Part shown: one piece after another, positions 9,463-18,600 of the stretch | Layout: every line of letters starts with the position of its first letter | Position numbering within the stretch: the stretch's first letter is position 1 | Assembly (NCBI RefSeq): GCF_900116565.1 | Contig: NZ_FPCJ01000001.1 | Span: forward strand, 2,042,540-2,106,539 | Length of the DNA: 64,000 bases | Direction of reading: 5' to 3' | From: Thermoflavifilum thermophilum | GTDB taxonomy: Bacteria > Bacteroidota > Bacteroidia > Chitinophagales > Chitinophagaceae | The notes under the pieces: generated by a model | What the model saw: only the letters and a program-made list of their open reading frames with translations | Told to the model about the DNA's origin: nothing | Databases searched by the model: none | Made by a program: the position numbers and the translations under genes

Positions 9463-9879
9463 ATGGATTTGCGCAAAAGACGACGGGAAGAGGCCAAGGT
9501 AGAGAGTTCTGCCCTGAATGATATTTTGTTTATTTTCCTGTTGTTCTTTTTGATTGTATCCACCCTGGCCAATCCCAATGTCATCAAGCTTTCCCTGCCG
9601 CGGGCCGAAAGCAATACCAAAGCCAAACAAACAGTGGTAGTGAGCATTGATGCCCAGCAGCGGTATTACGTGGGCACCACACAAGTACCCTTTGATAAGT
9701 TAGCTCAGGTATTGGCTCCCAAGTTAGCCGGTGAACAGGTGGATGCCACCATTGTAATCAATGCCGATAAAACCGTTCCGATTGATGATGTGGTGAAGGT
9801 GATGGAAATAGCCCGTCAGCTGCATGCCAAAGTGGTATTGGCCACCGCCCATCCGGATGCCGGTGCTGCTCATCCGTGA
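9463..9879 (+). CDS. exbD: ExbD/TolR biopolymer transport protein
   Basis: The 138-residue protein has a short basic cytoplasmic N-terminus, one membrane helix (about residues 20-38, ILFIFLLFFLIVSTLA) and a periplasmic alpha/beta domain. The conserved Asp at the helix entry (SALNDILF) is the proton-relay residue known from ExbD/TolR. The region VDATIVINADKTVPIDDVVKVMEIA is the usual C-terminal core (given here in part as INADKTVPIDDVVKVME). The start codon lies 3 bases after exbB, so the two are made together as a stator complex. Confidence 0.92.
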   Translation: MDLRKRRREEAKVESSALNDILFIFLLFFLIVSTLANPNVIKLSLPRAESNTKAKQTVVVSIDAQQRYYVGTTQVPFDKLAQVLAPKLAGEQVDATIVINADKTVPIDDVVKVMEIARQLHAKVVLATAHPDAGAAHP

Positions 9880-9918
9880 GTAATTTACAGGCTTACCCTG
9901 TCATTTGCGGGCTTCTTG

Positions 9919-9926
9919 TAGATTTG
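9919..9926 (+). promoter_or_regulatory. -7 element TAGATTTG of purM
   Basis: Perfect TAnnTTTG match 20 bases before the GTG start of purM. A TTTG at 9904-9907 is too close to act as a standard -33 element. Confidence 0.5.
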
Positions 9927-9946
9927 TGTTTCAATAACCTGTATCA

Positions 9947-11146
9947 GTGAAAGATTCGCTTTACCAACGCCGCGGCGTATCCGCATCCAAGGAAGAAGTG
10001 CATGCTGCTATTGCAAAGCTCGACCAGGGATTGTATCCGCATGCTTTCTGTCGCATATTTCCCGACTATCTGGCTCAGGACCCGGAATGGGTCTGTCTTT
10101 CGCATGCCGATGGAGCAGGCACAAAATCGCTGCTGGCCTACCTGTACTGGCGGGAAACAGGCAATATGGAGGTTTGGAAAGCCATTGCTCAGGATGCACT
10201 CGTAATGAACCTCGATGATTTGCTTTGTGTAGGAGCCTATACGCGTTTTGTCTATACCTCCACCATTGGCAGAAACAAAAGATGGATTCCCGCCGAAGTA
10301 TTGAAAGCGCTGATAGAAGGCACTGTAGCGTGCATAGAGCAATTGCAAAAATACGGCGTGGATATTCATTATGTAGGTGGGGAAACAGCTGATGTGGGTG
10401 ATCTGGTGCGTACTATTGTGGTTGATGGCAATATGACGGTGCGCTGGCCCAAAGCTACATTGGTTACCAATGAACGCATTCAGGAAGGAGATGTGATTAT
10501 AGGCCTGGCTTCATTTGGTCAAACGATATATGAACAAACCTACAACAGTGGTATCGGCAGTAACGGGCTTACATTGGCTCGCCATGAACTGCTCCACAAA
10601 AGCTATTTACACAACTATCCGGAAGCCTGTGATCTGCAACTGGATGCTGAATTACAATATACCGGCCCATACCGGCTGTCAGACAAGGTTTCGGATGGTG
10701 CCTATACCTTGGGCGATTGGCTGTTGTCCCCTACACGAACCTATGCACCGTTTCTTAAATCCCTGCAGGAGGAGCATCTGGATTGGATTCACGGATTAAT
10801 CCATTGCACGGGTGGCGGACAAACCAAGCTGATGCGTTTTTTGCCAGATGGTCTGGCAGCTATTAAAGATCAGTTATTTCCACTTCCTCCACTATTCCGG
10901 TTGATCCGACAGGTATCGTCGGCCAGCTGGGAAGAGCTGTTTCAGGTGTTCAACATGGGCCACCGCATGGAAATCATTACTTCCGAAGCACATGCGGAAG
11001 AGATCATTCGTTTGGCACAAACCTTTCATATCGAGGCCCTTGTGGCAGGGCGCATTGTAAAAGCGGAAGCAGGGAAACCCAATTTGCAGATTCTCCATCC
11101 GGATGCGGGGACCATTGCTTACATGCTATCGGAAAATGGGAATTAG
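9947..11146 (+). CDS. purM: Phosphoribosylformylglycinamidine cyclo-ligase (AIR synthase)
   Basis: The 399-residue product starts at GTG. It has the PurM fold with ATP/substrate motifs LSHADGAGTKS (about residues 51-61) and GGETADVGDLVRTI (about 145-158), then the C-terminal AIRS_C domain with GLASFGQTIYEQTYNSG and a late CTGGGQTK loop. The enzyme closes the imidazole ring of FGAM to AIR in de novo purine synthesis, using ATP in the cytoplasm. At 399 residues it is longer than the E. coli enzyme (345), as is usual for the Bacteroidota form. It is a single gene here, with ftsE 29 bases downstream behind its own -7 element. Confidence 0.9.
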   Translation: MKDSLYQRRGVSASKEEVHAAIAKLDQGLYPHAFCRIFPDYLAQDPEWVCLSHADGAGTKSLLAYLYWRETGNMEVWKAIAQDALVMNLDDLLCVGAYTRFVYTSTIGRNKRWIPAEVLKALIEGTVACIEQLQKYGVDIHYVGGETADVGDLVRTIVVDGNMTVRWPKATLVTNERIQEGDVIIGLASFGQTIYEQTYNSGIGSNGLTLARHELLHKSYLHNYPEACDLQLDAELQYTGPYRLSDKVSDGAYTLGDWLLSPTRTYAPFLKSLQEEHLDWIHGLIHCTGGGQTKLMRFLPDGLAAIKDQLFPLPPLFRLIRQVSSASWEELFQVFNMGHRMEIITSEAHAEEIIRLAQTFHIEALVAGRIVKAEAGKPNLQILHPDAGTIAYMLSENGN

Positions 11147-11150
11147 CCGT

Positions 11151-11158
11151 TATTTTTG
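11151..11158 (+). promoter_or_regulatory. -7 element TATTTTTG of ftsE
   Basis: Perfect TAnnTTTG match 17 bases before the ftsE ATG and just after the purM stop. No matching -33 TTG. Confidence 0.45.
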
Positions 11159-11175
11159 TTTCAATACACAGGATT

Positions 11176-11868
11176 ATGGAAGAAGATGTGATTGTTTCAT
11201 TGCAGCACGCGCAAATCTGCCATGGCAAAGCCGTGATTCTGAGCGATGTCAATATTACCATCCGCAAGGGTGAATTTGTGTATCTGGTGGGCAAAACAGG
11301 CACAGGCAAAACCAGCTTACTGAAAACTTTGTATGGCGATTTGCCTCTTTGTGGTGGAGAAGGAATGGTGGCAGGTTTTGACCTGAAAAAATTAACCTGG
11401 AAAAATGTGCCCTATCTGCGGCGCAATCTGGGTATCGTATTTCAGGATTTTCAATTGTTAACCGACCGAAATGTGCACGACAATCTTCGTTTTGTGTTAA
11501 AAGCCACGGGCTGGAAAGACCAAAAGCTCATGGAAGAAAAAATTCTCGATGTGCTGGATAAGGTGGGATTGAAAACAAAAGGCTACAAGATGCCCTATGA
11601 ACTTTCGGGTGGCGAGCAGCAAAGGGTGGATATTGCAAGGGCATTGCTGAACTCACCCAAGCTGATTCTTGCCGATGAGCCGACGGGAAATCTGGATCCC
11701 GAAACCTCAGATGGCATTATGCAATTGCTGTTTCAGATTTCACGCGACTACCATACCACCGTTATCATGGCCACACACGATTATCTGGTTTTGCAGAAAT
11801 TTCCCTCCCGTGTGTTGCGTACGGAATTAGGCAGGGTGAGCGATATGGCTGATATCCGGTTATCCTGA
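11176..11868 (+). CDS. ftsE: Cell-division ATP-binding protein FtsE
   Basis: The 230-residue ABC ATPase has Walker A GKTGTGKT at residues 39-46, a Q-loop VFQDFQLL, the ABC signature LSGGEQQR near 143-150 and Walker [15 protein letters not shown]. Length and the Q-loop/D-loop wording fit FtsE, which with FtsX controls peptidoglycan hydrolases at the division site from the cytoplasmic face. No ftsX lies next to it. In Bacteroidota the two genes are often apart, so a LolD/MacB-type exporter ATPase is the main alternative. The glycosyltransferase gene follows 10 bases later, probably by co-transcription. Confidence 0.82.
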   Translation: MEEDVIVSLQHAQICHGKAVILSDVNITIRKGEFVYLVGKTGTGKTSLLKTLYGDLPLCGGEGMVAGFDLKKLTWKNVPYLRRNLGIVFQDFQLLTDRNVHDNLRFVLKATGWKDQKLMEEKILDVLDKVGLKTKGYKMPYELSGGEQQRVDIARALLNSPKLILADEPTGNLDPETSDGIMQLLFQISRDYHTTVIMATHDYLVLQKFPSRVLRTELGRVSDMADIRLS

Positions 11869-11878
11869 ACCCATACGT

Positions 11879-13000
11879 ATGCAACCGCTGATCGTGGTTT
11901 CAGCAGAGCGATTCTTCAGAGGGGGTACGGTAAAAGTAGTGGGTCTTTGCCTGGAGGAGCTGGCGGCTGCAGCGGGTGGCAGATGTCGAATTCGCGCACT
12001 GGTGTATCGGAAAGAGGATTATCCCGTATTGCCGGGTGTGGAATACGTCGATTTCCCGCGCGCCCGTACCGGATGGTGGCGCAGGTTGTATTATGAATAC
12101 CTGCTTTTTCCCCGCTTGGCCCGCCGCTGGAAACCCGCACTCTGGCTTTCCTTGCAGGATAGTACGCCGCCGGTCTGCAGCCGGTTCCGGGCCGTGTATT
12201 TCCATCATCCGCTTCTGCTTGCCCGCATTCCCTGGCGCATGTGGCTGAACCAACCCGCTTTGCTGATGCTGAAATGGCTTTATCAGCTTGTTTATTTGCG
12301 CAATATCCAATCCAATGACTGGATTCTTGTCCAGCAACATCAGCTGCGCGAGCAACTGCTCCAACGATATGCCCTGCAGCCCGACCGGGTGTGGGTGATA
12401 CCGCCGGTGGGGAGACCATCCGGAGGAGGGGAGCTGCAAACACCTACCCAGCCTGATATTTTCCGGTTTTTCTTTCCGGCTTATCCGTATGTGTACAAAA
12501 ACCACGAGGTGCTGTTTCAAGCTGCCCGGATATTGACAGCGCAGGGTATCCAGCGTTTTGAGATTGTATGTACCTATGCTACCGACGAAAACGCTTATAT
12601 CCGGAAGTTGAGGAAGAAATATCCAGCTGATTTACCAGTCCGATTTACAGGATATTTACAGGCCGATGCATTGAAGGAACATTACTTGCGTGCCCATGCA
12701 TTGGTATTTCCTTCTTTGTGTGAAACCTGGGGCTTACCGCTCAGCGAGGCTGCAGTGTTGGGATTGCCCATTCTGGCGGCCGATTTGCCCTATGCAAAAG
12801 AAACTTTATCGGGTTACCCGAAAGTAAGTTGGCTGCCACCCCGGGATGCAGATGCCTGGGCAAAAGCCATGAAAGCCTTGATAGAGGGGAATATCAGGTT
12901 TATGCCATTTCCTGTAGATGTTAAAGGGCAACCGGCGTTTGAACTAAGCTGGGCTCAGTGGCTTGAGCAATGGCTTCCTCTGGTGCTGGTTGAAAGCTAA
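11879..13000 (+). CDS. Glycosyltransferase family 1/4 (GT-B fold)
   Basis: The 373-residue protein has an N-terminal acceptor domain and a C-terminal nucleotide-sugar domain. The retaining GT4 E-x7-E motif appears as ETWGLPLSE near residues 281-289, followed by AAVLGLPILAADLPYAKE. No signal peptide is present, so it acts on the cytoplasmic face, transferring a sugar from a nucleotide donor to a lipid or polysaccharide acceptor that cannot be predicted. The gene is GC-richer than its neighbours in the first 600 bases. Its last 80 bases overlap the end of the converging glycosyltransferase gene. Confidence 0.85.
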   Translation: MQPLIVVSAERFFRGGTVKVVGLCLEELAAAAGGRCRIRALVYRKEDYPVLPGVEYVDFPRARTGWWRRLYYEYLLFPRLARRWKPALWLSLQDSTPPVCSRFRAVYFHHPLLLARIPWRMWLNQPALLMLKWLYQLVYLRNIQSNDWILVQQHQLREQLLQRYALQPDRVWVIPPVGRPSGGGELQTPTQPDIFRFFFPAYPYVYKNHEVLFQAARILTAQGIQRFEIVCTYATDENAYIRKLRKKYPADLPVRFTGYLQADALKEHYLRAHALVFPSLCETWGLPLSEAAVLGLPILAADLPYAKETLSGYPKVSWLPPRDADAWAKAMKALIEGNIRFMPFPVDVKGQPAFELSWAQWLEQWLPLVLVES

Positions 13001-14132
13001 ATGCGGGCAAGCGATTCGTACCGTAACCGTTAAGCAAATGTTCAAAAAAGGCCAGCCTCATCACTTCTTTTTTTTCCAGGGACACCCGCTGGCGAATGCT
13101 TTCCGGCAGACGTTTCAGGCGATTTCTTTCGACAAATGCTTCAATTTTTGAAATCCACGCATTATCCAGATGCTGAAGTCCATAAGGAAGTCGCAGAATA
13201 TGCGGATCATCGGGTAAATCACAATCTTCATAGGCCAGTATCAGGGGCAGACCTGCTGCGATATATTCCCTTACCTTGAGCGGACAGGCCTGTTGCATGT
13301 GTTTGCGATGCAAAGCCAATGTACCAATCCCAATATCCATGCGCTTGTACAGGCTTTTCAACTGTGTATCGCACAGGGCACCGTGTGAGATGATGTTTTG
13401 TTGTTTTCCTGCAGGCAAATCGGGACAAACGATATGAAATACGTACTGGGGAAGCTTTTGGGCTAAGCCGATGACCAGATCAATTCCTTGTGAGGGAATG
13501 TCGGACGAACCCACAAAAATCAAATGGGCTCTTCCCGACGGCTCGGGCTGCTTCAAGGGTATTCGGTTCAGATCAATGCCATTGCTAATGATGCAGCTGG
13601 GCTTACCGTATCTTTTGAATCTGGCTTCAATTTCGGGGGTTACGCACACCAGGCCATCCACAGCGCGAATCAGGCTTTTCCGGCCTGCCCGGTAAATCCA
13701 CCTGCGCAACAGAGGCGTGAATTTCACCTCTTCGGTATCAATGACATTCACTTCCATGACCGACAGATGGCGGCGCAGCAAACCAGCCAGTCCGGGTAGC
13801 CAGATATGCTGGTGATAATAAATCAAATCGGGCTGAAAGCATGTGATTTCCCGGCTGAGTTCCCGCAGAGATACAGCCTGACGGATGTACCGCTCTGTTT
13901 TTTTGATCCAGGATAACCGGCTGGAAAGAGGCAAATGAAAGGGCAACGCATTAAACACTTTTACCCCTTCTTGTTCGCTTAAGCCCCGGATCACATATTC
14001 GTTGTCGCGGGAAAGAATCCATACTTGCGCCAAATGTCCGGCCCTGCGCCAATAATTCAACCGATCCCGAATTTTGTAAATTTTACCGGTGTCGTGTACA
14101 TTGTCCAGTGTAACCAGATACAATATGCGCAT
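12921..14132 (-). CDS. Glycosyltransferase family 4 protein
   Basis: The 403-residue protein starts at ATG 14132 (MRILYLVTLDNVHDTGKIYK). It carries a GT-B layout with the donor-domain stretch LIFVGSSDIPSQGIDLVIGL and the C-terminal LKVREYIAAGLPLILAYE that marks the GT4 acidic site. It should act on cell-surface glycans like its converging neighbour, to which it is not closely similar. The final 26 codons overlap the other gene on the opposite strand. The tail (QPAPEEAIAQATEPSLVQ) looks like low-complexity sequence forced by the overlap, so the true functional protein may end near residue 375. Confidence 0.82.
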   Translation of the reverse strand: MRILYLVTLDNVHDTGKIYKIRDRLNYWRRAGHLAQVWILSRDNEYVIRGLSEQEGVKVFNALPFHLPLSSRLSWIKKTERYIRQAVSLRELSREITCFQPDLIYYHQHIWLPGLAGLLRRHLSVMEVNVIDTEEVKFTPLLRRWIYRAGRKSLIRAVDGLVCVTPEIEARFKRYGKPSCIISNGIDLNRIPLKQPEPSGRAHLIFVGSSDIPSQGIDLVIGLAQKLPQYVFHIVCPDLPAGKQQNIISHGALCDTQLKSLYKRMDIGIGTLALHRKHMQQACPLKVREYIAAGLPLILAYEDCDLPDDPHILRLPYGLQHLDNAWISKIEAFVERNRLKRLPESIRQRVSLEKKEVMRLAFFEHLLNGYGTNRLPAFSFQPAPEEAIAQATEPSLVQTPVAL

Positions 14133-14322
14133 AAAAAAGATTTACATTACATGGATTGTTGCGGGGTGAAACATAATAGCCAAAGGAAGAGAAGTAGATA
14201 GCCTTTCATTGAAAACATACAATAAAGGTAATGGGATGAGCTTGATTTTTTCAGGAAAATTCCATGAAAGATAGAAAAAATACCGCCAATGCGAAACCTA
14301 TGGATATTAACATAAATTACCC

Positions 14323-14330
14323 TACCTTTG
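14323..14330 (+). promoter_or_regulatory. -7 element TACCTTTG of rpsO
   Basis: Perfect TAnnTTTG match 27 bases before the rpsO ATG. It shows that the in-frame TTG at 14328 is promoter sequence and not a start codon. The 14133-14322 stretch before it has no gene. Confidence 0.6.
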
Positions 14331-14357
14331 CAAAGATTTATTTTAAGCGATATTCCC

Positions 14358-14633
14358 ATGTCATCTTACTTTACGAGTGAAAAAAAGGCAGAGCTGATTA
14401 AAGAATACGGAGGCCATGAGAAAAATACGGGCGATATATGTGCCCAGATTGCTCTGCTTACCTATCGGATTGATCACATTTCCGAACATTTGAAACAACA
14501 CAAAAAAGATTTTTCCACCACCCGTGGCCTCATGAAACTGGTAGGGCAGCGCAAGCAGTTGCTGACTTATTTGTCGAGAACCAATCTGGAAGCCTACCGG
14601 TCGTTGATTGACAAGCTTGGCTTAAGAAAATAA
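14358..14633 (+). CDS. rpsO: 30S ribosomal protein S15
   Basis: The 91-residue protein matches the usual S15 length and motif order: LIKEYGGHEKNTGDICAQIA, then the conserved HLKQHKKDFSTTRGLMKLVG (both cut at 20 residues), then LLTYLSRTNLEAYRSLIDKLGLRK in part. S15 binds 16S rRNA helices h20-h22 early in 30S assembly. The start at 14358 is fixed by length and by the promoter element upstream. A strong terminator follows, and pnp comes next, the classic rpsO-pnp order. Confidence 0.97.
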   Translation: MSSYFTSEKKAELIKEYGGHEKNTGDICAQIALLTYRIDHISEHLKQHKKDFSTTRGLMKLVGQRKQLLTYLSRTNLEAYRSLIDKLGLRK

Positions 14634-14652
14634 ACCTGGTTTTCATGACTGG

Positions 14653-14692
14653 CTATTCCCAACCCGTGATGCGTGTTGGGAATAGTTTTTTT
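14653..14692 (+). terminator. Rho-independent terminator between rpsO and pnp
   Basis: An 11-bp perfect stem, CTATTCCCAAC and GTTGGGAATAG, with an 11-base loop is followed by seven T. It would allow high rpsO expression with partial read-through into pnp, whose start lies 35 bases further on. Confidence 0.92.
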
Positions 14693-14726
14693 ATATCCTG
14701 AACTGATAAAATAAAAGGAACTAACT

Positions 14727-16961
14727 ATGAGTTTGCAACCGATAACTGTTGAATTTGATCTGGGCGATGGCCGCAAAGTAGAGATTGAAACGGGCAGGTT
14801 GGCCCGCCAGGCCGATGGAGCCGTAACGGTGCGCATGGGCGATTGCATCCTGCTGGCTACCGTGGTGGCCAGCAAAGAGACGAAGGAAGGGCAGGACTTT
14901 TTCCCGTTGATTGTAGATTACCGTGAAAGTTTTGCCGCCGCAGGCCGTATTCCTGGCTCCTTTTTCAAACGTGAGGGCAAATTGTCTGACTACGAAGTGC
15001 TTATCAGCCGGCTAATTGACCGGGCTTTGCGTCCCCTTTTCCCGGACGATTACTTCTGCGATGTGCAGGTGCTGGTTACATTGGTTTCATCAGATGCAGA
15101 GGTGATGCCTGATGCGCTGGCTGGTTTGGCAGCATCGGCTGCATTGGCAGTTTCTGACATTCCTATCCAGGAATTGATTTCTGAAGTGCGGGTGGCACGT
15201 GTGGATGGGCAGTTTGTCATCAATCCTTCCCGCAGCCAGCTGGCCGCAGCCGATATGGATTTTATGGTAGGCGCTACCGAGAAAAATATTCTGATGGTGG
15301 AGGGCGAAAGCAAGGAATGCCTGGAAGAAGACCTGATTCAGGCTATTCAGCTGGCTCATGAAGCCATCAAAATACAAATCGCTGCTCAACGACAGCTCAG
15401 GGAGAAAGCCGGTGCAAAACCGAAAAGAGATTATCCCAAACCTCACCGGAACGAGGCACTGAGAGAAAAAATTGTAGAACTGGCCAAAGATCGTATCTCG
15501 GCCATTGCTCATACCAATACCACCAAGCAGCAGCGTACAGAAGCATTCAAGCAACTGCAGGAAGAAATTACCCAGGCATTGGGCGAATTGCCTGCAGAAG
15601 ATCAGCCTTTGATAGGTTATTATTTTCATGAGTTGCAACGAGAAATAGTGCGGAACATGATCCTGGATGAAGGCCGCAGGCTGGATGGGCGCGGACTAAA
15701 AGACATCCGTCCGCTGGATATGCAGGTAGATGTATTGCCTTCAACCCACGGTTCCGCCATTTTCACCCGCGGGGAAACCCAATCCCTGACGACGGTTACC
15801 TTAGGCACACCTGAAGATGAGTTGTTGATTGAAACTGCAGCTATATCGGACTATAGCAAGTTTATCCTGCATTATAACTTTCCGCCCTTCTCCACGGGTG
15901 AGGTGAAGATGATGCGGGCGCCGGGCCGGCGTGAAATCGGACATGGCAATCTCGCCCTTCGTTCCCTGAAACAAATGATGCCCAATGGCGATTATCCTTA
16001 CACCGTAAGAGTCGTATCCGATATTCTGGAATCAAACGGCTCTTCCTCCATGGCTACGGTTTGCGCAGGTTCCCTGGCGTTGATGGATGCAGGTGTGCCC
16101 CTACCGAAGCATGTGGGTGGAATTGCCATGGGACTCATTTCCCGGCCGGAAGACGGTAAATATGCTATCCTTACCGATATCCTGGGCGATGAAGATCATC
16201 TGGGCGATATGGATTTCAAGGTTGCCGGCACCCGGGAGGGTATTTGTGGTGTGCAAATGGATATCAAGGTGGATGGATTGAGTATGGACGTGATGCGGGA
16301 AGCGCTCGAACAGGCCCGTCAGGCCCGTTTGTTCATTCTGGATGCCATGTATCGGTGCATCCCCCAGCATAGGGAAGAGCCCAAACCCCATGCACCTCGT
16401 GTGGTGAAAATGTTTATTGATCGAGAATTTATTGGTGCCGTAATAGGGCCAGGCGGAAAAATCATTCAGGAAATTCAGCGGGAAACCGGAACCACCATCA
16501 GCATCGAAGAGGTGGGCGCTACCGGTGAAGTGAGCATCTTCAGCAGCGATAAGCACAGCCTGGAAAAAGCAGTTCAATGGATTAAAGGCATTGTGGCCGT
16601 ACCCACAGTGGGCGAAACCTACGAAGGAGAAGTAAAAGCTGTGATGCCTTACGGTGCATTCGTAGAATTTTTGCCTGGCAGGCAGGGATTGCTTCATATA
16701 TCAGAAGTATCGTGGAAGCATCTGGATAGCCTGGAAGGGGTGTTAAAAGAAGGTGACAAAATCAAGGTAAAACTTACGGGTGCCGATCCCAAGACCGGAA
16801 AATTCAAGCTTTCCCGCAAAGCTTTGTTGCCCCGGCCAGAAGGCTATCACCAGCCTCCGGTAAATGCCCAAAGCCGGCAGCGCGGACCCCGGCCGCACCC
16901 CAGGCAATCGCCCTCTCATCCGCGGCATGGTAGAGGCAATGCAGCCGAGCAGGGAGAGTAA
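14727..16961 (+). CDS. pnp: Polyribonucleotide nucleotidyltransferase (PNPase)
   Basis: The 744-residue enzyme has two RNase PH domains (about residues 1-140 and 310-540) joined by an all-helical linker. A KH domain follows with GPGGK near 574-578 and an S1 domain from about 628 (VGETYEGEVKAVMPYGAFVE). The second PH domain keeps FSTGEVKMMRAPGRREIGHG, the phosphate and active-site region. It degrades RNA 3' to 5' by phosphorolysis as a trimer, often with RNase E and a helicase. The C-terminal 35 residues are a Pro/Arg/His-rich tail that may bind RNA. Cleavage near the rpsO terminator is a known regulatory route in other bacteria. Confidence 0.97.
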   Translation: MSLQPITVEFDLGDGRKVEIETGRLARQADGAVTVRMGDCILLATVVASKETKEGQDFFPLIVDYRESFAAAGRIPGSFFKREGKLSDYEVLISRLIDRALRPLFPDDYFCDVQVLVTLVSSDAEVMPDALAGLAASAALAVSDIPIQELISEVRVARVDGQFVINPSRSQLAAADMDFMVGATEKNILMVEGESKECLEEDLIQAIQLAHEAIKIQIAAQRQLREKAGAKPKRDYPKPHRNEALREKIVELAKDRISAIAHTNTTKQQRTEAFKQLQEEITQALGELPAEDQPLIGYYFHELQREIVRNMILDEGRRLDGRGLKDIRPLDMQVDVLPSTHGSAIFTRGETQSLTTVTLGTPEDELLIETAAISDYSKFILHYNFPPFSTGEVKMMRAPGRREIGHGNLALRSLKQMMPNGDYPYTVRVVSDILESNGSSSMATVCAGSLALMDAGVPLPKHVGGIAMGLISRPEDGKYAILTDILGDEDHLGDMDFKVAGTREGICGVQMDIKVDGLSMDVMREALEQARQARLFILDAMYRCIPQHREEPKPHAPRVVKMFIDREFIGAVIGPGGKIIQEIQRETGTTISIEEVGATGEVSIFSSDKHSLEKAVQWIKGIVAVPTVGETYEGEVKAVMPYGAFVEFLPGRQGLLHISEVSWKHLDSLEGVLKEGDKIKVKLTGADPKTGKFKLSRKALLPRPEGYHQPPVNAQSRQRGPRPHPRQSPSHPRHGRGNAAEQGE

Positions 16962-17023
16962 AGGGAAGTTCCATATTTGTTTTGCATTACACTATACCTG
17001 AAGTGCCTGTCATGGCTTTCTGT

Positions 17024-17031
17024 TAAATTTG
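17024..17031 (+). promoter_or_regulatory. -7 element TAAATTTG of plsY
   Basis: Perfect TAnnTTTG match 10 bases before the plsY ATG, giving a very short leader. No -33 TTG at the usual distance. Confidence 0.45.
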
Positions 17032-17041
17032 TGAAGCCTGT

Positions 17042-17704
17042 ATGTCTGAATTTTTCCTGATTATACTTGCCTATTTCATTGGGTCCATATCCAACGCTGT
17101 TTGGATTGGCAAACGCTTTTTTCATATTGATATCCGTGAATATGGCAGCGGTAATGCAGGAGCTACGAATACGTTTCGGGTTCTTGGACCCCGGGCTGGT
17201 ACGGTGGTGATGATTCTAGACATGCTCAAAGGTGTGGTAGCTGTTCAACTGGCTCATTTGTTGCCTTATTACAACCAGCCAGGACATGCCTCCCAGTTGA
17301 TGAACTTTCAGCTGGCACTTGGGCTTGCAGCCGTGGTAGGCCACATCTTTCCTATCTGGGCTGAGTTTAGGGGAGGTAAAGGGGTGGCTACCCTGTTCGG
17401 CATGGTACTGGCTATACAGCCCGTGGTTGCTCTTTGTTGTGTAGGCGTATTTATCCTCGTACTTTTTCTCACGCGGTATGTATCCTTGAGTTCCATACTG
17501 GCTGCCATTGCATTTCCGCTCTTGATTCTGTTTATCTTCAGGGAACACGCTTTTGTGTATCAGGTGTTTGCCATACTCATTGCCTTGCTGGTAATTTTTA
17601 CCCATCAGAAAAATATTCAACGATTGTTACATGGCCGGGAAAACCGGGTTTCGCTGTTTAAAAAACGGAGATCGTCATCTGAGCAGAATCATCCCGATTC
17701 CTAA
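17042..17704 (+). CDS. plsY: Glycerol-3-phosphate acyltransferase PlsY
   Basis: The 220-residue membrane protein has about five hydrophobic helices and the three PlsY motifs: GSGNAGATNTFRVLG near residues 37-51, GHIFPIWAEFRGGKGVAT near 99-116, and a third near the C-terminus (FTHQKNIQRLLHGRENR). PlsY moves an acyl group from acyl-phosphate to glycerol-3-phosphate, the first step of phospholipid synthesis at the inner membrane. It partners with PlsX and PlsC, which are not in the window. The gene stands alone behind its own -7 element. Confidence 0.95.
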   Translation: MSEFFLIILAYFIGSISNAVWIGKRFFHIDIREYGSGNAGATNTFRVLGPRAGTVVMILDMLKGVVAVQLAHLLPYYNQPGHASQLMNFQLALGLAAVVGHIFPIWAEFRGGKGVATLFGMVLAIQPVVALCCVGVFILVLFLTRYVSLSSILAAIAFPLLILFIFREHAFVYQVFAILIALLVIFTHQKNIQRLLHGRENRVSLFKKRRSSSEQNHPDS

Positions 17705-17795
17705 AAACCCTTTTAACCCGATCATCTCTGGTACAATCGTTGTTTTGATACTTGTAAAATGTTTGTATCATTCCATTTCCAAAAACCAGTGATGC

Positions 17796-18596
17796 ATGAA
17801 ACGAATCCTTACCTGGACGATTGCGTTATGGATCATATCAGGCTGTTCGCGTGTGCCTATCACAGGCAGAACGCAGCTTCATCTGGTGCCTGAGAGCCAG
17901 CTGGATCAGATGGCGCTCACGGAATATCATAGTTTTTTGTCCCAAAACAAAGTAGTTCCTTCAACCAGTGCACAGGCTCAGATGGTGCAGCGGGTAGGGG
18001 AACGCCTGGCGCAGGCCATTACGCAATATCTTACCCAGCATGGTTATGCCGATCGGGTGGCCAATTATCACTGGGAATTTCATTTGGTGGAGAGCAAGGA
18101 AGCCAATGCCTGGTGCATGCCGGGCGGGAAAGTGGTGGTTTACACAGGCATTTTGCCCTACACAAAGGATGAAAACGGATTGGCAGTGGTGATGGGCCAT
18201 GAAATTGCCCATGCCATTGCCCAGCATGGTGCCGAACGCATGTCAGAACAATTGCTGCAGCAGGCCGGGGGAGAAGCATTGGCGATTTTCATGGATGAAA
18301 AACCCCAGGCCACGCGTGATGCTTTTCTTCAGGCTTACGATATCGGCAGCACACTCGGTGTAACTTTGCCGCATTCCCGGAAGCAGGAGTCGGAAGCCGA
18401 TCATCTGGGATTGATTTTCATGGCATTGGCCGGTTATGATCCACATGCGGCACTGGATTTCTGGCAACGAATGGCACAGGCCAATACCGGTCAGATTCCA
18501 ACATTTCTGAGCGACCACCCCAGCGATGCCCAGCGCATTGCTGATATCCGCAAATGGATTCCGGAGGCCATGAAATATTATCACCCGCAACAGTGA
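17796..18596 (+). CDS. M48-family zinc metalloprotease, lipoprotein
   Basis: The 266-residue protein has a lipoprotein signal (WIISGC, lipid Cys near residue 17-18), so it should sit in the periplasm on a membrane. The zinc site is HEIAH at residues 135-139, and the third ligand lies in ESEADHLG near 198. This is the Oma1/LoiP/BepA-like layout of small M48 peptidases, which help quality control of outer-membrane proteins. No TPR domain follows, so it resembles LoiP/YcaL more than BepA. It ends 4 bases before the stop of the converging cupredoxin gene. Confidence 0.9.
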   Translation: MKRILTWTIALWIISGCSRVPITGRTQLHLVPESQLDQMALTEYHSFLSQNKVVPSTSAQAQMVQRVGERLAQAITQYLTQHGYADRVANYHWEFHLVESKEANAWCMPGGKVVVYTGILPYTKDENGLAVVMGHEIAHAIAQHGAERMSEQLLQQAGGEALAIFMDEKPQATRDAFLQAYDIGSTLGVTLPHSRKQESEADHLGLIFMALAGYDPHAALDFWQRMAQANTGQIPTFLSDHPSDAQRIADIRKWIPEAMKYYHPQQ

Positions 18597-18600
18597 TTGC

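Noticed and set aside
11900-12520. Long open minus-strand frame inside the first glycosyltransferase gene
   Set aside because: It is antisense to a clear GT-B gene in a GC-rich stretch, has no start signal and encodes low-complexity His/Pro-rich sequence.
14147-14359. 70-codon minus-strand frame before rpsO
   Set aside because: It covers the rpsO promoter, has no homology and overlaps the rpsO start.
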